Below are positions 49,726 to 57,621 of a DNA stretch of 64,000 nucleotides, in pieces. Below the pieces are notes generated by a model, which saw nothing but the letters and a program-made list of their open reading frames with translations, had not been told where the DNA came from and ran no database searches. This stretch comes from JABCPH02 sp963524305 (GTDB lineage Bacteria; Fusobacteriota; Fusobacteriia; Fusobacteriales; Leptotrichiaceae): positions 10,228-74,227 of the forward strand of contig CAURGH010000011.1 in the NCBI GenBank assembly GCA_963524305.1, written 5' to 3'. How positions within the stretch are numbered: the stretch's first letter is position 1; the number at the start of each line of letters is the position of its first letter. The position numbers and the translations under genes were made by a program.

Positions 49726-50466
49726 ATGGGACTACTGGATTATAAAATATTTATTAAATTTGACGAGAATGTTGATTATAAGGAGCTGGAATTTTTAGGA
49801 AATAAATCATTTAACACAATGGATTTTTTATCCCAAAAACTTGGTGACAACAATTTCATTGAAAAAGCGAAAGGAATGTTAGCTAGTGGTTTGAATGATT
49901 TAAAAGGAAAAGTTGACAGTATAGCAGGTGGAAATATCTTGTTTTCACAAATAAATAGTAAGATATCAGAATTAAAAGAATTTTATCTTTTTCCAGTTCC
50001 ACCTAGTGAGATGAAATTTAAAAGTATTGGTGGATGGGAAAGTATAGATACCGTAAATGGTATATTAAAACTTAAAAATAAGAAGAAATTACAGTCTCTA
50101 GCTTTTAGTTCTTTTATTCCGGAACAGAAATATAAATTTGCGGCACACCATTTGCTTGACCCGTTTACAACATTCCTGTTATTTAAATCACTGGAAATAT
50201 CTGATAAGCCGATACGGGTTATTTTAGTAGGGAAATTAGGAAAAGGGACTCTTAGTTCTATTTTAAATCCTGTTGACTTGAATTTTCTTGCAACTGTGAA
50301 TAAATTTGAGTGCAGTTTTGACGCTATTGGAACACTAAATTTTGATATTGAATTTGAAGAGTTTCCAGAGTTTTCGGATATAGAAGAAGCTGAGGCGACT
50401 GAAGAAAAATTATTTTACAAGGTAAGTGGTAAAGATGAAAATAATAGTAACCGATCCGGACAGTAA
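49726..50466 (+). CDS. Baseplate/tail protein (XkdP-like position)
   Basis: A 246-residue protein between the tape measure and hub genes, the position of XkdP in PBSX-like tails. The central FYLFPVPPSEMKFKSIGGWESIDTVNGILKLKNKKKLQSLAFSSFIPEQ matches the conserved N-terminal region of XkdP-type proteins; LDPFTTFLLFKSLEISDKPIRVILVG follows. The usual C-terminal LysM domain is missing; the protein ends in an acidic segment. AAAGGA precedes the ATG. Confidence 0.75.
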   Translation: MGLLDYKIFIKFDENVDYKELEFLGNKSFNTMDFLSQKLGDNNFIEKAKGMLASGLNDLKGKVDSIAGGNILFSQINSKISELKEFYLFPVPPSEMKFKSIGGWESIDTVNGILKLKNKKKLQSLAFSSFIPEQKYKFAAHHLLDPFTTFLLFKSLEISDKPIRVILVGKLGKGTLSSILNPVDLNFLATVNKFECSFDAIGTLNFDIEFEEFPEFSDIEEAEATEEKLFYKVSGKDENNSNRSGQ

Positions 50467-51364
50467 AAGATATGATTTGACAAGCATTGTAAAAGATAAT
50501 ATTCAGTTATCAAGCAGTATCGACAATATTACAGCACAAATGGAGTTTGAACTCGCTTACAATTATAGAGAAGATATGCCATATCACACAATTGACTTGG
50601 ATAAAGGAGCTTATTTTGTGGAACTTTATGACAATATGGAAACTCTAATATTTCAAGGAATAATTCCTAAAATTAGTGTGAACAGCAAGGCTCCTAAATT
50701 TACAGCTTATGACCCAGCTTTTTATATTTCAAGAATATCTGAAATATTTCAATTTGATAATTTAGAAGCGGACAAATGTATAAAAAAGATGTTAAATGAA
50801 TTTGATATGCCTGTTGGAACTATCGAACCCTGCAGCGTGAAAATTGATGAATATTATTACAAGGAAAGTATCGCCGATATTATTAAAAAAATAATAGAAA
50901 CTATAAAAGAGGATTCCGAAGAAAATTGGTATTTTTATTTTGCAGATAATGCTTTTCATTTTGTTAAACGAAATAGCGACAAATATTTAGACGGTAAAAT
51001 ACAGCCCAAAGAATATAAAATTTCTATTGGTGATGGATTTGTAAATATTTTTAATTTTATAAAAGATCCTAATTATTCAGTAAGTTTTGAAAATATGAGA
51101 AATAGTGTCATTGTCGTAGATGGAGATGATGAAAAAATGAATAAAGTCGATACAGCGAGAGATGAAGAAAATATCAAAAAATATGGATTGCTACAATATA
51201 TGGTTAAACAAGAGAAGAACAATCAAGATAAGTCAGCTAAAAAAGGTAGAGAAAAGACCAAAAGCAATAAAAGTGATAAAAAAGAAGATAAGAAAAATAA
51301 TAAAAAAGCTGAAAAAACTAGGGTTAAAACTTCTAAACGAAGTAAAACAAGGGGTAAGAAGTAA
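50435..51364 (+). CDS. Baseplate hub protein, N-terminal part (XkdQ-like) with lysine-rich tail
   Basis: A 309-residue XkdQ/YqbQ-like hub protein: IIVTDPDSKRYDLTSIVKDNIQLSSSIDNITAQMEFEL, DPAFYISRISEIFQFDNLEADKCIKKMLNEFDMPVG and NSVIVVDGDDEKMNKVDTARDEENIKKYGLLQYMVK. Normal XkdQ continues into a beta domain. Here the last 70 or so residues are a low-complexity Lys/Ser/Glu stretch, and the protein stops at TAATG, where the next gene begins with the missing domain. So the hub is split in two. The start is the ATG at 50435 after GTGG; GTG 50426 is possible. Confidence 0.82.
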   Translation: MKIIVTDPDSKRYDLTSIVKDNIQLSSSIDNITAQMEFELAYNYREDMPYHTIDLDKGAYFVELYDNMETLIFQGIIPKISVNSKAPKFTAYDPAFYISRISEIFQFDNLEADKCIKKMLNEFDMPVGTIEPCSVKIDEYYYKESIADIIKKIIETIKEDSEENWYFYFADNAFHFVKRNSDKYLDGKIQPKEYKISIGDGFVNIFNFIKDPNYSVSFENMRNSVIVVDGDDEKMNKVDTARDEENIKKYGLLQYMVKQEKNNQDKSAKKGREKTKSNKSDKKEDKKNNKKAEKTRVKTSKRSKTRGKK

Positions 51365-51762
51365 TGGCTAAAAACACAAAAAGAAATAAAAAAAGTAGCA
51401 AAAGTTCTAGTGAAAAAGATAATAAAGCTAATAAAAAATCTAGTAAAAGTGCAAAAGATAGTAAAAAATCGAAAAAGAAGCAAAAAGAGAAAAAACCTAT
51501 AAAAGCTGTAAATGTTTTAAAAGAAAAAAATAAACTTGAGAAAACATTTACTTTGACAGTTCCTGGAGTACCAGTTTTAAGAGCAGGAGATTTGGTTAAG
51601 ATTCCTAAAAATAGTACCGGTATTGCTGGAATTTTTGAAGTTAAAAGTGTAAATCATAATTTTAGTCAAAAATACAGTTTTTACGGAATTGGGATATATT
51701 TTATGAGCTTAACTTTAAATTTAGTAGCAGAATTGGAAGAAAATGAAGGAGAAAGCGAGTGA
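51364..51762 (+). CDS. Baseplate hub protein, C-terminal part with lysine-rich N-terminus
   Basis: A 132-residue protein. Residues 1-45 are almost only Lys, Ser, Asn and Asp, then VNVLKEKNKLEKTFTLTVPGVPVLRAGDLVKIPKNSTGIAGIFEVKSVNHNFSQKYSFYGIGIYFMSLTLNLV is the C-terminal domain found in intact XkdQ hubs. The ATG shares a base with the preceding stop (TAATG), so the halves are coupled and probably made in equal amounts. A TAA at 51355 in this frame excludes a simple frameshift fusion. Confidence 0.8.
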   Translation: MAKNTKRNKKSSKSSSEKDNKANKKSSKSAKDSKKSKKKQKEKKPIKAVNVLKEKNKLEKTFTLTVPGVPVLRAGDLVKIPKNSTGIAGIFEVKSVNHNFSQKYSFYGIGIYFMSLTLNLVAELEENEGESE

Positions 51763-51767
51763 TTTTT

Positions 51768-52232
51768 ATGGATAAAGAAATGTTGCAACCTGAAGAAGCA
51801 AAACATTCAGAACCTAATAAGGCATTTGATAATTTAGCTCGGATTTTAAGGAAAAATTTTGGCAATCCTGATTGGAATGGGCCTTTTTTGGGAAAAGTTG
51901 TAAAAGCACCTCCAAATCTAGAAGTTCAAATTGATGAAAGAATAATATTAAAGGCGGATAGAATTGTTGTAGCTTTTGAAAAAGTAGCAGGATATACCAG
52001 AGAATTTGAAGTTGAAGGCAATATTGAAATAGATGTGACTGATAGTGAGAATATGGATTCTGGCGGAAACACACATAATAAAATAGCAGCAAAAGGGACA
52101 TATAAAGCTAGTGGAACAAATAAGTGGACTGATGAATTAAAAGTTGGAGATGAAGTTATCTTAAATGAATTTAAAAATCAGAAAAAGTTTTATTTGGTAG
52201 ACAAGGCTTATTATTATAAGGCAGGTGGATAA
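51768..52232 (+). CDS. DUF2577 tail protein (XkdR-like)
   Basis: A 154-residue DUF2577 protein, the XkdR equivalent of PBSX-like baseplates. The start FDNLARILRKNFGNPDWNGPFLGKVVKAPPNLEVQIDERIILKADRIVVA is typical, with an OB-like beta domain and the C-terminal LKVGDEVILNEFKNQKKFYLVDKAYYY. It lies between the hub and DUF2634 genes. The ATG at 51768 follows GAGTGA; an upstream in-frame GTG exists at 51759. Confidence 0.85.
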   Translation: MDKEMLQPEEAKHSEPNKAFDNLARILRKNFGNPDWNGPFLGKVVKAPPNLEVQIDERIILKADRIVVAFEKVAGYTREFEVEGNIEIDVTDSENMDSGGNTHNKIAAKGTYKASGTNKWTDELKVGDEVILNEFKNQKKFYLVDKAYYYKAGG

Positions 52233-52233
52233 G

Positions 52234-52713
52234 ATGTTACCTAATTCAGCGATTACAGCTCTTGATATATATTCTAATACCAAGAATTTGGAATACGACA
52301 ATTCTGAAGTTTATTTTGATTTGAAATGGGACTTTAAAAAAGGTGATTTTGTTTATGAAAAAGGAACCCCGGTTCTTTTAACAACAAAAAAGGAAATTGT
52401 CAAACAATGGGTTATTAAATGTTTGATTGTTACTAAAAATGCTTGGAGAGTGTACTATAAGGATATATTTCCATTTGGTGTAGGAATTAACAAGTACAAA
52501 GGCATAAATCCCCTGTATCAAGATTATGCTCAAAGTGAGATTAAAAGAGAGATAATATCTGCATTGAAAGAACACGATTATATAAAATCAATTATAAATT
52601 ATTATTCTGAATTTAAAGAAGATAAATTAAGTTTTGAGTTCGATGTTGTATTAAAAGGTGGAGAAAAAGAAACGTTGAACATTTCTGAAACATTTGAATT
52701 TAAGAATTTTTAA
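52234..52713 (+). CDS. DUF2634 baseplate wedge protein (XkdS-like)
   Basis: A 159-residue protein of the XkdS/DUF2634 family, related to gp25-type wedge initiators: VYFDLKWDFKKGDFVYEKGTPVLLTTKKEIVKQWVIKCLIVTKNAWRVYYKDIFPFGVGI. The length and its position between XkdR-like and baseplate J proteins match the PBSX order. The ATG at 52234 lies 5 nt after AGGTGG and 1 nt after the previous stop. Confidence 0.87.
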   Translation: MLPNSAITALDIYSNTKNLEYDNSEVYFDLKWDFKKGDFVYEKGTPVLLTTKKEIVKQWVIKCLIVTKNAWRVYYKDIFPFGVGINKYKGINPLYQDYAQSEIKREIISALKEHDYIKSIINYYSEFKEDKLSFEFDVVLKGGEKETLNISETFEFKNF

Positions 52714-52731
52714 TCGGAAGAAGGTGAAGAA

Positions 52732-53829
52732 ATGGTAACTAGAAAAGATATAGATGTTTATGAAAATGACATAAACAGTTTAGTATCGGATATATTTAAT
52801 GGTGAATTTATGATTAAATATAGCGATACCGCTGGAAGTTTTACGGCAGATATCGTGAGAGCGTTTTCCACAGAATTAATTGTGCAGCAGAAGTTATATG
52901 ATGAAATGTCAAAAAATTACAGCGTCGATACAGCTGAAGGTATTTATCTTGATAGTATTTGTAAAGAAGACTATATTTTTAGGAAAAAGGCAAATGTAGC
53001 AACTGGAACGGTTAGAATTTATGGGGCAAGCGGTGCATTGATTCAAAAAGGAATGATAGTAGCAAGTAATAATTGCACATACACTATTACTGAATCGAAA
53101 ATAGTGGCATACAAAGAAACTGGAACAGTTGGCTATAGCGATGTTAATGTTGTTGCAAATATCGCTGGAATAATTGGAAATTGTGGAATCGGGGAAATAA
53201 ATAAATTCTCTGAAAGTTATGTCGGACTTGAAAAAGTAGAAAATCTTAATATTATTTCAGATGGAACAGATGAAGAGAATGATGCAGAATTGCGAGAGAG
53301 AAGAAGAAAAATATTATCGGTCCCAAGTGTAAATTACAATACAAATATGATTAAAGAAATGATACTAAATAAATTTAAGAATGTGAAGAAATTAAGAGTA
53401 ATTCCAAGATGGAATGGTAAAGGGACAGCTAAAATTATTGGAATTGGCGAAGCTGGGCTGAAATTAAAAGACGAAGAGCTGAACAATATAAAAACATATT
53501 TGGATAATGAAATTATAACAGATGCGGAATTTACGGTGAAAACTATCAAAGAGAAAAGTATAAGTCTTACATTTGAAGCTATATTAAACAAGGAATACAA
53601 TGAGCAAAGTGCAATTGAACTTACAAAAAGTACTTTAAATCAAGTGTTTTTAGATAAATTATTTGAAGAGAATAGAATTTATTATGCGGAAGTAATTGAT
53701 AAGTTGTTAGAAATAAAAGCATTTAAGAAAATTTCAAATATAGATATTAATAACACTAAAGAGGATATTATATTAGAAGATGAAGATTTAATAAATGTTT
53801 TAAATATAACACTAAAAACTTTAGATTAA
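52732..53829 (+). CDS. Baseplate J-like protein (XkdT-like)
   Basis: A 365-residue wedge protein of the baseplate J/gp47 family. Typical sequence is the N-terminal FTADIVRAFSTELIVQQKLYDEMSKNYSVDTAEGIYLDSICKEDYIFRKKANVATGTVRIYG, the beta domain with VVANIAGIIGNCGIGEINKF, and GTDEENDAELRERRRKILSVPSVNYNTNMIKEMILN. It links the hub to the sheath through the wedge complex. AAGGTGAAG lies before the ATG. Confidence 0.92.
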   Translation: MVTRKDIDVYENDINSLVSDIFNGEFMIKYSDTAGSFTADIVRAFSTELIVQQKLYDEMSKNYSVDTAEGIYLDSICKEDYIFRKKANVATGTVRIYGASGALIQKGMIVASNNCTYTITESKIVAYKETGTVGYSDVNVVANIAGIIGNCGIGEINKFSESYVGLEKVENLNIISDGTDEENDAELRERRRKILSVPSVNYNTNMIKEMILNKFKNVKKLRVIPRWNGKGTAKIIGIGEAGLKLKDEELNNIKTYLDNEIITDAEFTVKTIKEKSISLTFEAILNKEYNEQSAIELTKSTLNQVFLDKLFEENRIYYAEVIDKLLEIKAFKKISNIDINNTKEDIILEDEDLINVLNITLKTLD

Positions 53830-53843
53830 TTTTAGGAGGAAAA

Positions 53844-54230
53844 ATGAGCGGATTCACATTAGGGGCAAAAGCTAAAATATTGAATACACTGTTTGAAGGC
53901 AAAACATATTATGCTGGGCTTTTGACAGCAGTTACAACGGGAGAAAATGGAAAAGAAAATGCTACAGAGCTTGTTTCAGCTTCGTATGCAAGAAGAGCTA
54001 TAAATTTTGGATCAACAACATCGAATGAAACAAGTAACTTGGCTTCAGTAAAATTTCCTGAAGCAAGGGAAGACTGGGGGCGTGTAATAGGAATTGGAAT
54101 TTATGATTCAATAACTGGTGGAAATTTAATAAATTATGCTACTTTTGACGCAAGAGATGAGGTTATAATTTATGCTTTAATGCAATATGAAATCGCCAAA
54201 AATTTTTATGTGATTGGATTTAGAAACTAA
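53844..54230 (+). CDS. Tail protein of unknown function (baseplate/fibre region)
   Basis: A 128-residue beta-rich protein: GFTLGAKAKILNTLFEGKTYYAGLLTAVTTGENGKENATELVSASYARRAINFGSTT. Similar short proteins lie beside baseplate J and fibre genes in many phages and resemble a tail-fibre or tail-spike attachment domain. I cannot give a firm family. It has an excellent GGAGG site and overlaps the next gene by one base (TAATG). Confidence 0.65.
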   Translation: MSGFTLGAKAKILNTLFEGKTYYAGLLTAVTTGENGKENATELVSASYARRAINFGSTTSNETSNLASVKFPEAREDWGRVIGIGIYDSITGGNLINYATFDARDEVIIYALMQYEIAKNFYVIGFRN

Positions 54231-55039
54231 TGACAAAAAATGTACACCAAAAGTCAACCGAATATATTAAAGATAATTTTAGTGAAAATGAATTATCAAA
54301 TTTCTATGTGAGGGATTTTGTAAATGATGGTAGAGATAAAGAGTTTGCTATGATTAAAAGTAATCCTAAAACAGCAAATTTTGTTAAACATACCAAAAAA
54401 TTATCTGAGATGACGGCATTAGAATTATTGAATTATACAGTAAGTGATTTTTCATTCTTTGTAGGATTAGATGACTATGTAAATTTTAAGCAAAAGATTA
54501 CTGAAAAGCAATTTCCGATACTCTTCATATATGATGACGATTATGCGGATGTTATGTATAATCTTGCTAAAAATGATTATTACAACAGTATGATAAAATC
54601 AATTCCAGGAATATTCAGAAATTCATCTCTCATTCAGGATATGTTTCATTTTACAGATGTTGAGCTAAAATCATTGGAATTTAAAATAGGAACTTTAATA
54701 AAAAACAGAAGATTTACAACGGCAAGAAGCGAAATTTTGGAAAAATTAGAGGGAAAATATGGATTAGTCTCAAGTAAAAATTTGGCAACAATATTTAAAA
54801 TAAACAGAATTATAGCAAAAAGAATTTTAAGGCGATCGACCACTCTAAAGTATTTTGAAGATACAATGAAGTTGTATTTTATTTTCAATGATAGTGTAAC
54901 AATAACAAATGATAAGAATAATTTCCAATATGTAGTAAATTTCCATTCATCCATTGTAGATAAAGAATATTTGGAATACTGGCTAGAATTGATTTATGAA
55001 GTCATTCCAGTTTGGTATGATGTAAAAATTGTGTATTAA
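54230..55039 (+). CDS. YmfQ/DUF2313-like baseplate wedge protein
   Basis: A 269-residue protein between baseplate J and the fibre gene, the position of XkdU/YmfQ. The C-terminal part (MKLYFIFNDSVTITNDKNNFQYVVNFHSSIVDKEYLEYWLELIYEVIPVWYDVKIVY) has the strand-helix-P-strand ending of DUF2313 proteins, and the central YNSMIKSIPGIFRNSSLIQDMFH fits, but the N-terminal 120 residues are unusual. It begins at a TAATG overlap. Assignment is moderate. Confidence 0.65.
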   Translation: MTKNVHQKSTEYIKDNFSENELSNFYVRDFVNDGRDKEFAMIKSNPKTANFVKHTKKLSEMTALELLNYTVSDFSFFVGLDDYVNFKQKITEKQFPILFIYDDDYADVMYNLAKNDYYNSMIKSIPGIFRNSSLIQDMFHFTDVELKSLEFKIGTLIKNRRFTTARSEILEKLEGKYGLVSSKNLATIFKINRIIAKRILRRSTTLKYFEDTMKLYFIFNDSVTITNDKNNFQYVVNFHSSIVDKEYLEYWLELIYEVIPVWYDVKIVY

Positions 55040-55054
55040 TTGAAAGGAGATAAA

Positions 55055-55753
55055 ATGAAACAAGCAACATTAGATTTAATAAAAAATATAGATGAAAATA
55101 CTTTTATACCGCCAAGTACTAAAAACGAACTTTTTGAGCTATTTCAGTTAGACACGGTTGCTGATTTGAGAAAAGTATCAAGGAATTTTATGAAGTTGTA
55201 TGAGATATTGGAACATCTCGACAGTCAAACTTCGAGCGCAACAACAGAAAAAGCAGGAATTGTTAAATTCGGCACAGAAACAGGAAATGTGATAGATGCA
55301 GAAACTTGGAAACAAGCAATAGGACAATCTTTAGGTGGGTATGTAAGTAAAGTTGAAAGCAAAGAAGCTGGGAAATGGTACATAAATGATTTAACAGATG
55401 GGAAAATATATAAATGTATACAGACTCACACAAGTACGAGTTTTGATATTACTAAATTTGTGGATATTACGAATGTTGGACTTTCAGACAAATTAGAAAA
55501 TTTGTTCAAAAATAGTGGAAACGGTCATTTAAAAATAGGAAGTATTTTAATACAATGGGGATCTGTTTCAGTGCCTAAAAGCCAATACACTTTAGTTTAT
55601 CCTATTGCCTACAAGCAATTACCGACTATAACAATCTCGACCTGGTCTTCTAATGGGACAGTAGTTCACTCTGGTCGTAACCAAACTCAATGTCCTTTTT
55701 TTAGTAGTGCTAGCACGATGGGGTTTGACTGGATGACAGTCGGGGTCGTTTAA
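55055..55753 (+). CDS. Tail fibre with switchable C-terminal domain (expressed copy)
   Basis: A 232-residue fibre/receptor-binding protein, starting at ATG 55055 after AAAGGAG. Residues 1-146 are constant: a helical base, then SSATTEKAGIVKFGTETGNVIDAETWKQAIGQSLGGYV and a carbohydrate-binding-like KWYINDLTDGKIYKCIQTHT segment. At residues 147-151 LENLF coincides with site A (55494-55507). The remaining 80 residues (HLKIGSILIQWGSVSVPKSQYTLVYPIAYKQLPTITIS ...) resemble the gp53-like receptor-binding C-terminal domain. Three alternative C-termini lie inverted just downstream, each starting at the same LENLF codons, next to a recombinase gene, so host range probably switches by inversion. Confidence 0.88.
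   Translation: MKQATLDLIKNIDENTFIPPSTKNELFELFQLDTVADLRKVSRNFMKLYEILEHLDSQTSSATTEKAGIVKFGTETGNVIDAETWKQAIGQSLGGYVSKVESKEAGKWYINDLTDGKIYKCIQTHTSTSFDITKFVDITNVGLSDKLENLFKNSGNGHLKIGSILIQWGSVSVPKSQYTLVYPIAYKQLPTITISTWSSNGTVVHSGRNQTQCPFFSSASTMGFDWMTVGVV
55494..55507 (+). repeat. Shufflon site A (in the expressed fibre gene)
   Basis: TAGAAAATTTGTTC within the LENLF codons of the fibre gene. Identical copies occur inverted at 56035-56048 (B) and 56593-56606 (D), and a variant at 56308-56321 (C). Confidence 0.88.
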
Positions 55754-56048
55754 TAACCGATTGCTAAATAAGTCAACTCAGATTTATCGCTAGCTCCAAT
55801 TACGCTATCTAAATCAAAATGAGTCCTATAAATAGCTAAAATTGTTGAAGCTCCGGGACTACCTGAACCTGTTGTATCATTAACAGGTGGTCCTAAACGG
55901 CTAATTTGCACATTAAAACAGGCGTTAGAAAAAGGCGTTGGGAATCGCAATGTTGAGGTTCCGTCCGGAACTATTCCCCATTTAATTTCAATGCCAGCAA
56001 ATTTAATTGAGCCAACTCGAGATTTTTGAACTCCGAACAAATTTTCTA
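55750..56048 (-). CDS. Silent fibre C-terminal cassette 1 (no start codon)
   Basis: Read leftwards from site B, the frame begins LLENLFGVQKSRVGSIKFAGIEIKWGIVPDGTSTLRFPTPFSNACFNVQISRLGPPV and ends SELTYLAIGY-stop at 55750-55752, overlapping the stop of the expressed fibre tail to tail. The GSIKFAGIEIKWGIVPDGT...FPTPFSNA pattern is the same gp53-like fold as the expressed end. An inversion between A and B would join it in frame to the constant part. It has no convincing ribosome site, so it should be silent in this orientation. Confidence 0.88.
56035..56048 (-). repeat. Shufflon site B
   Basis: On the minus strand TAGAAAATTTGTTC, identical to site A over 14 bp and inverted relative to it. It marks the 5' edge of cassette 1; cassette 2 stops 7 bp away. 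Confidence 0.88.
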
Positions 56049-56055
56049 GTAAGTT

Positions 56056-56321
56056 TTATTTCCATTTTCCGATAGCCAAGTAAGACACAGAAACGGTTCC
56101 AGGAGCATTTGTTCTAGCTTTAAATAATGTTCCACTTATTGTTTCGCCAGAAGCTATATAAGCACCACCATTTACAGTAAGGGTTAAAGAAACAAGCCCC
56201 CCTAAGTTTGTTCCGTAATTGTTAATAGTTCCTACTGGGCTTGCTATGCAAGTTCCAAATCCTAGAATAATCCCGTTTGAAAATTTAATATAATTGTTTC
56301 CGATTTCAAATAAATTTTCTA
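56056..56321 (-). CDS. Silent fibre C-terminal cassette 2 (no start codon)
   Basis: Read leftwards from site C: LENLFEIGNNYIKFSNGIILGFGTCIASPVGTINNYG ... GTVSVSYLAIGKWK-stop (stop at 56056-56058). The length of about 87 codons and the Ile/Gly-rich beta pattern match the other cassettes; the C-terminal SYLAIGKWK also recalls cassette 1 (TYLAIGY). There is no start codon. The segment would become the fibre C-terminus after inversion between A and C. Confidence 0.87.
56308..56321 (-). repeat. Shufflon site C (variant)
   Basis: On the minus strand TAGAAAATTTATTT, differing from A, B and D at two positions but preserving the LENLF codons. Cassette 3 stops 2 bp beyond it. Confidence 0.8.
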
Positions 56322-56322
56322 A

Positions 56323-56606
56323 CTAAAACACAAACATAATTTCAATAAATCGTCCGTCAATAACGTTATTGTTTTTAGCGACGGAATATTGGATGTATCC
56401 TGATTTTGAAATTCCAATGTTCACAACAATTTCATTCAGTGCATACTTATAATGATCATTTAAGTCGATAGGCACATTATGACCAGTATGGACAGAATAA
56501 AAAATGTGAGGACGACTCGATGGATATTCGATATTTGTCTCAAAAACTTTCCCAATTTCAACGTTGTTTCCGATTTTTACACGATAAGTTTTGAACAAAT
56601 TTTCTA
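56323..56606 (-). CDS. Silent fibre C-terminal cassette 3 (no proper start)
   Basis: Read leftwards from site D: LENLFKTYRVKIGNNVEIGKVFETNIEYPSSRPHIFYSVHTGHNVPIDLNDHYKYALNEIVVNIGISKSGYIQYSV ... FIEIMFVF-stop (stop at 56323-56325). About 93 codons. Its sequence is unlike the other three beyond the LENLF joint, so it probably recognises another surface structure. It is in frame with the constant fibre part after inversion between A and D. Confidence 0.87.
56593..56606 (-). repeat. Shufflon site D
   Basis: On the minus strand TAGAAAATTTGTTC, identical to A and B. It is the right end of the cassette array, about 40 bp before the recombinase gene. Confidence 0.88.
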
Positions 56607-56610
56607 GTCT

Positions 56611-56632
56611 ATAATGTAATAAAAAACATTAT
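56611..56632 (+). terminator. Hairpin between cassette array and recombinase
   Basis: ATAATGT (56611-56617) and ACATTAT (56626-56632) form a 7-bp stem with an A-rich loop, overlapping the region just ahead of the recombinase ribosome site. It has no T tract; it may regulate recombinase translation rather than end transcripts. Confidence 0.35.
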
Positions 56633-56648
56633 GGAGGAGATGGTGAAA

Positions 56649-57602
56649 ATGGAATTACAAAAACTGAAAGGAAGAAACGCAGAGATTTATTTGGAGTATT
56701 TGAACAGTAGTATAGCTAAGAATGCAGCAACTAAAAACACGACTTATAAGACATATCTTAACAATATGAAACAGTTTGTCGGATATTTAAAAGAGTATGA
56801 GAACAATCGTTATTTATTGAGTAAAGAGACGTTAAAGTTTGTTGTGAGTATACTTGAGAGATACATAAGATATTGCAGAGAGGTCAAAGGGAACAATGCT
56901 AGAACTATTAACAATAAAATAACGGCAATTAGTAGCTTTTACATTTGGGCGGTTAAGCGTGATTTAATAACAACACATCCGTTTCGTGATAAATTGGATA
57001 GACTAAAGGTTACTGATGTGGAAAAACGGAGAAATAGCTATTATCTTACAAATAAAGAGATAATTGAGATTAATATCAAAATGGAAATGGACAAACGGTA
57101 TGATTTGCAAGACAGGATCGTATTTAACTTGATTATTGATACAGCTTGTAGAATTAGTGCATTGCAGTCGATAAAATTGGGGAATATTGATTTGGAGAAT
57201 GGAATAATATTTGGAATAGTAGAAAAAGAACAAAAGATTGTGGAGTTTGCGATATTTGAGGAAACAACGGAATTGATAAGGGAGTGGTTGAGATGTAGAA
57301 ATGACAATATTGAGTACTTGTTAGTAACTAAATACAACGGGGTATTTAAGCAAATGAGCAAGTCAACGATTAGAGACAGAGTGAGAAAGATTGGAAAACT
57401 TGTGGGAATAGAAAATCTGTATCCGCATAGTTTAAGAAAAACATCAATAAACTTGATTACAAAAACGGCTGGGATTGACCTGGCTAGTGAGTTTGCAAAT
57501 CATAGCGGAACAGATGTAACTAAAAAGCACTATGTTAAGAAAACGAGTGCGAGAGACAGAAGAAACAAACTGTTAGAAATTCGTAAAAAAGCGGGATTTT
57601 AG
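56649..57602 (+). CDS. Shufflon tyrosine recombinase (Rci/Xer-like)
   Basis: A 317-residue tyrosine recombinase separate from the integrase. The core-binding domain (residues about 20-110, KNTTYKTYLNNMKQFVGYLKEY ... TINNKITAISSFYIWAVKRDLI) is followed by a catalytic domain with Arg in DTACRISALQSIKLGN, HxxR in HSLRKTSINLI, His in ANHSGTDVTKKHYVKKT and the nucleophile Tyr in the same segment. It has no N-terminal arm-binding domain, as in Xer/Rci enzymes that act on short sites. It lies directly beside the cassette array. GGAGG lies 11 nt before the chosen ATG; ATG codons at 56631 and 56640 also exist. Confidence 0.9.
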   Translation: MELQKLKGRNAEIYLEYLNSSIAKNAATKNTTYKTYLNNMKQFVGYLKEYENNRYLLSKETLKFVVSILERYIRYCREVKGNNARTINNKITAISSFYIWAVKRDLITTHPFRDKLDRLKVTDVEKRRNSYYLTNKEIIEINIKMEMDKRYDLQDRIVFNLIIDTACRISALQSIKLGNIDLENGIIFGIVEKEQKIVEFAIFEETTELIREWLRCRNDNIEYLLVTKYNGVFKQMSKSTIRDRVRKIGKLVGIENLYPHSLRKTSINLITKTAGIDLASEFANHSGTDVTKKHYVKKTSARDRRNKLLEIRKKAGF

Positions 57603-57621
57603 CAATAAAAAGTAGAGAGAT

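Noticed and set aside
51162..51371. Plus-strand 69-codon frame within the lysine-rich hub region
   Set aside because: It is an out-of-frame reading of A-rich low-complexity DNA with no ribosome site.
55750..56598. Cassettes 1 and 3 as ordinary minus-strand genes
   Set aside because: They begin at the recombination sites in the LENLF frame, lack ribosome sites, and cassette 2 between them has no start at all; they read as silent fibre ends.
57001..57400. Minus-strand frames opposite the shufflon recombinase
   Set aside because: They overlap the conserved catalytic region of the recombinase and have no ribosome site or motif.
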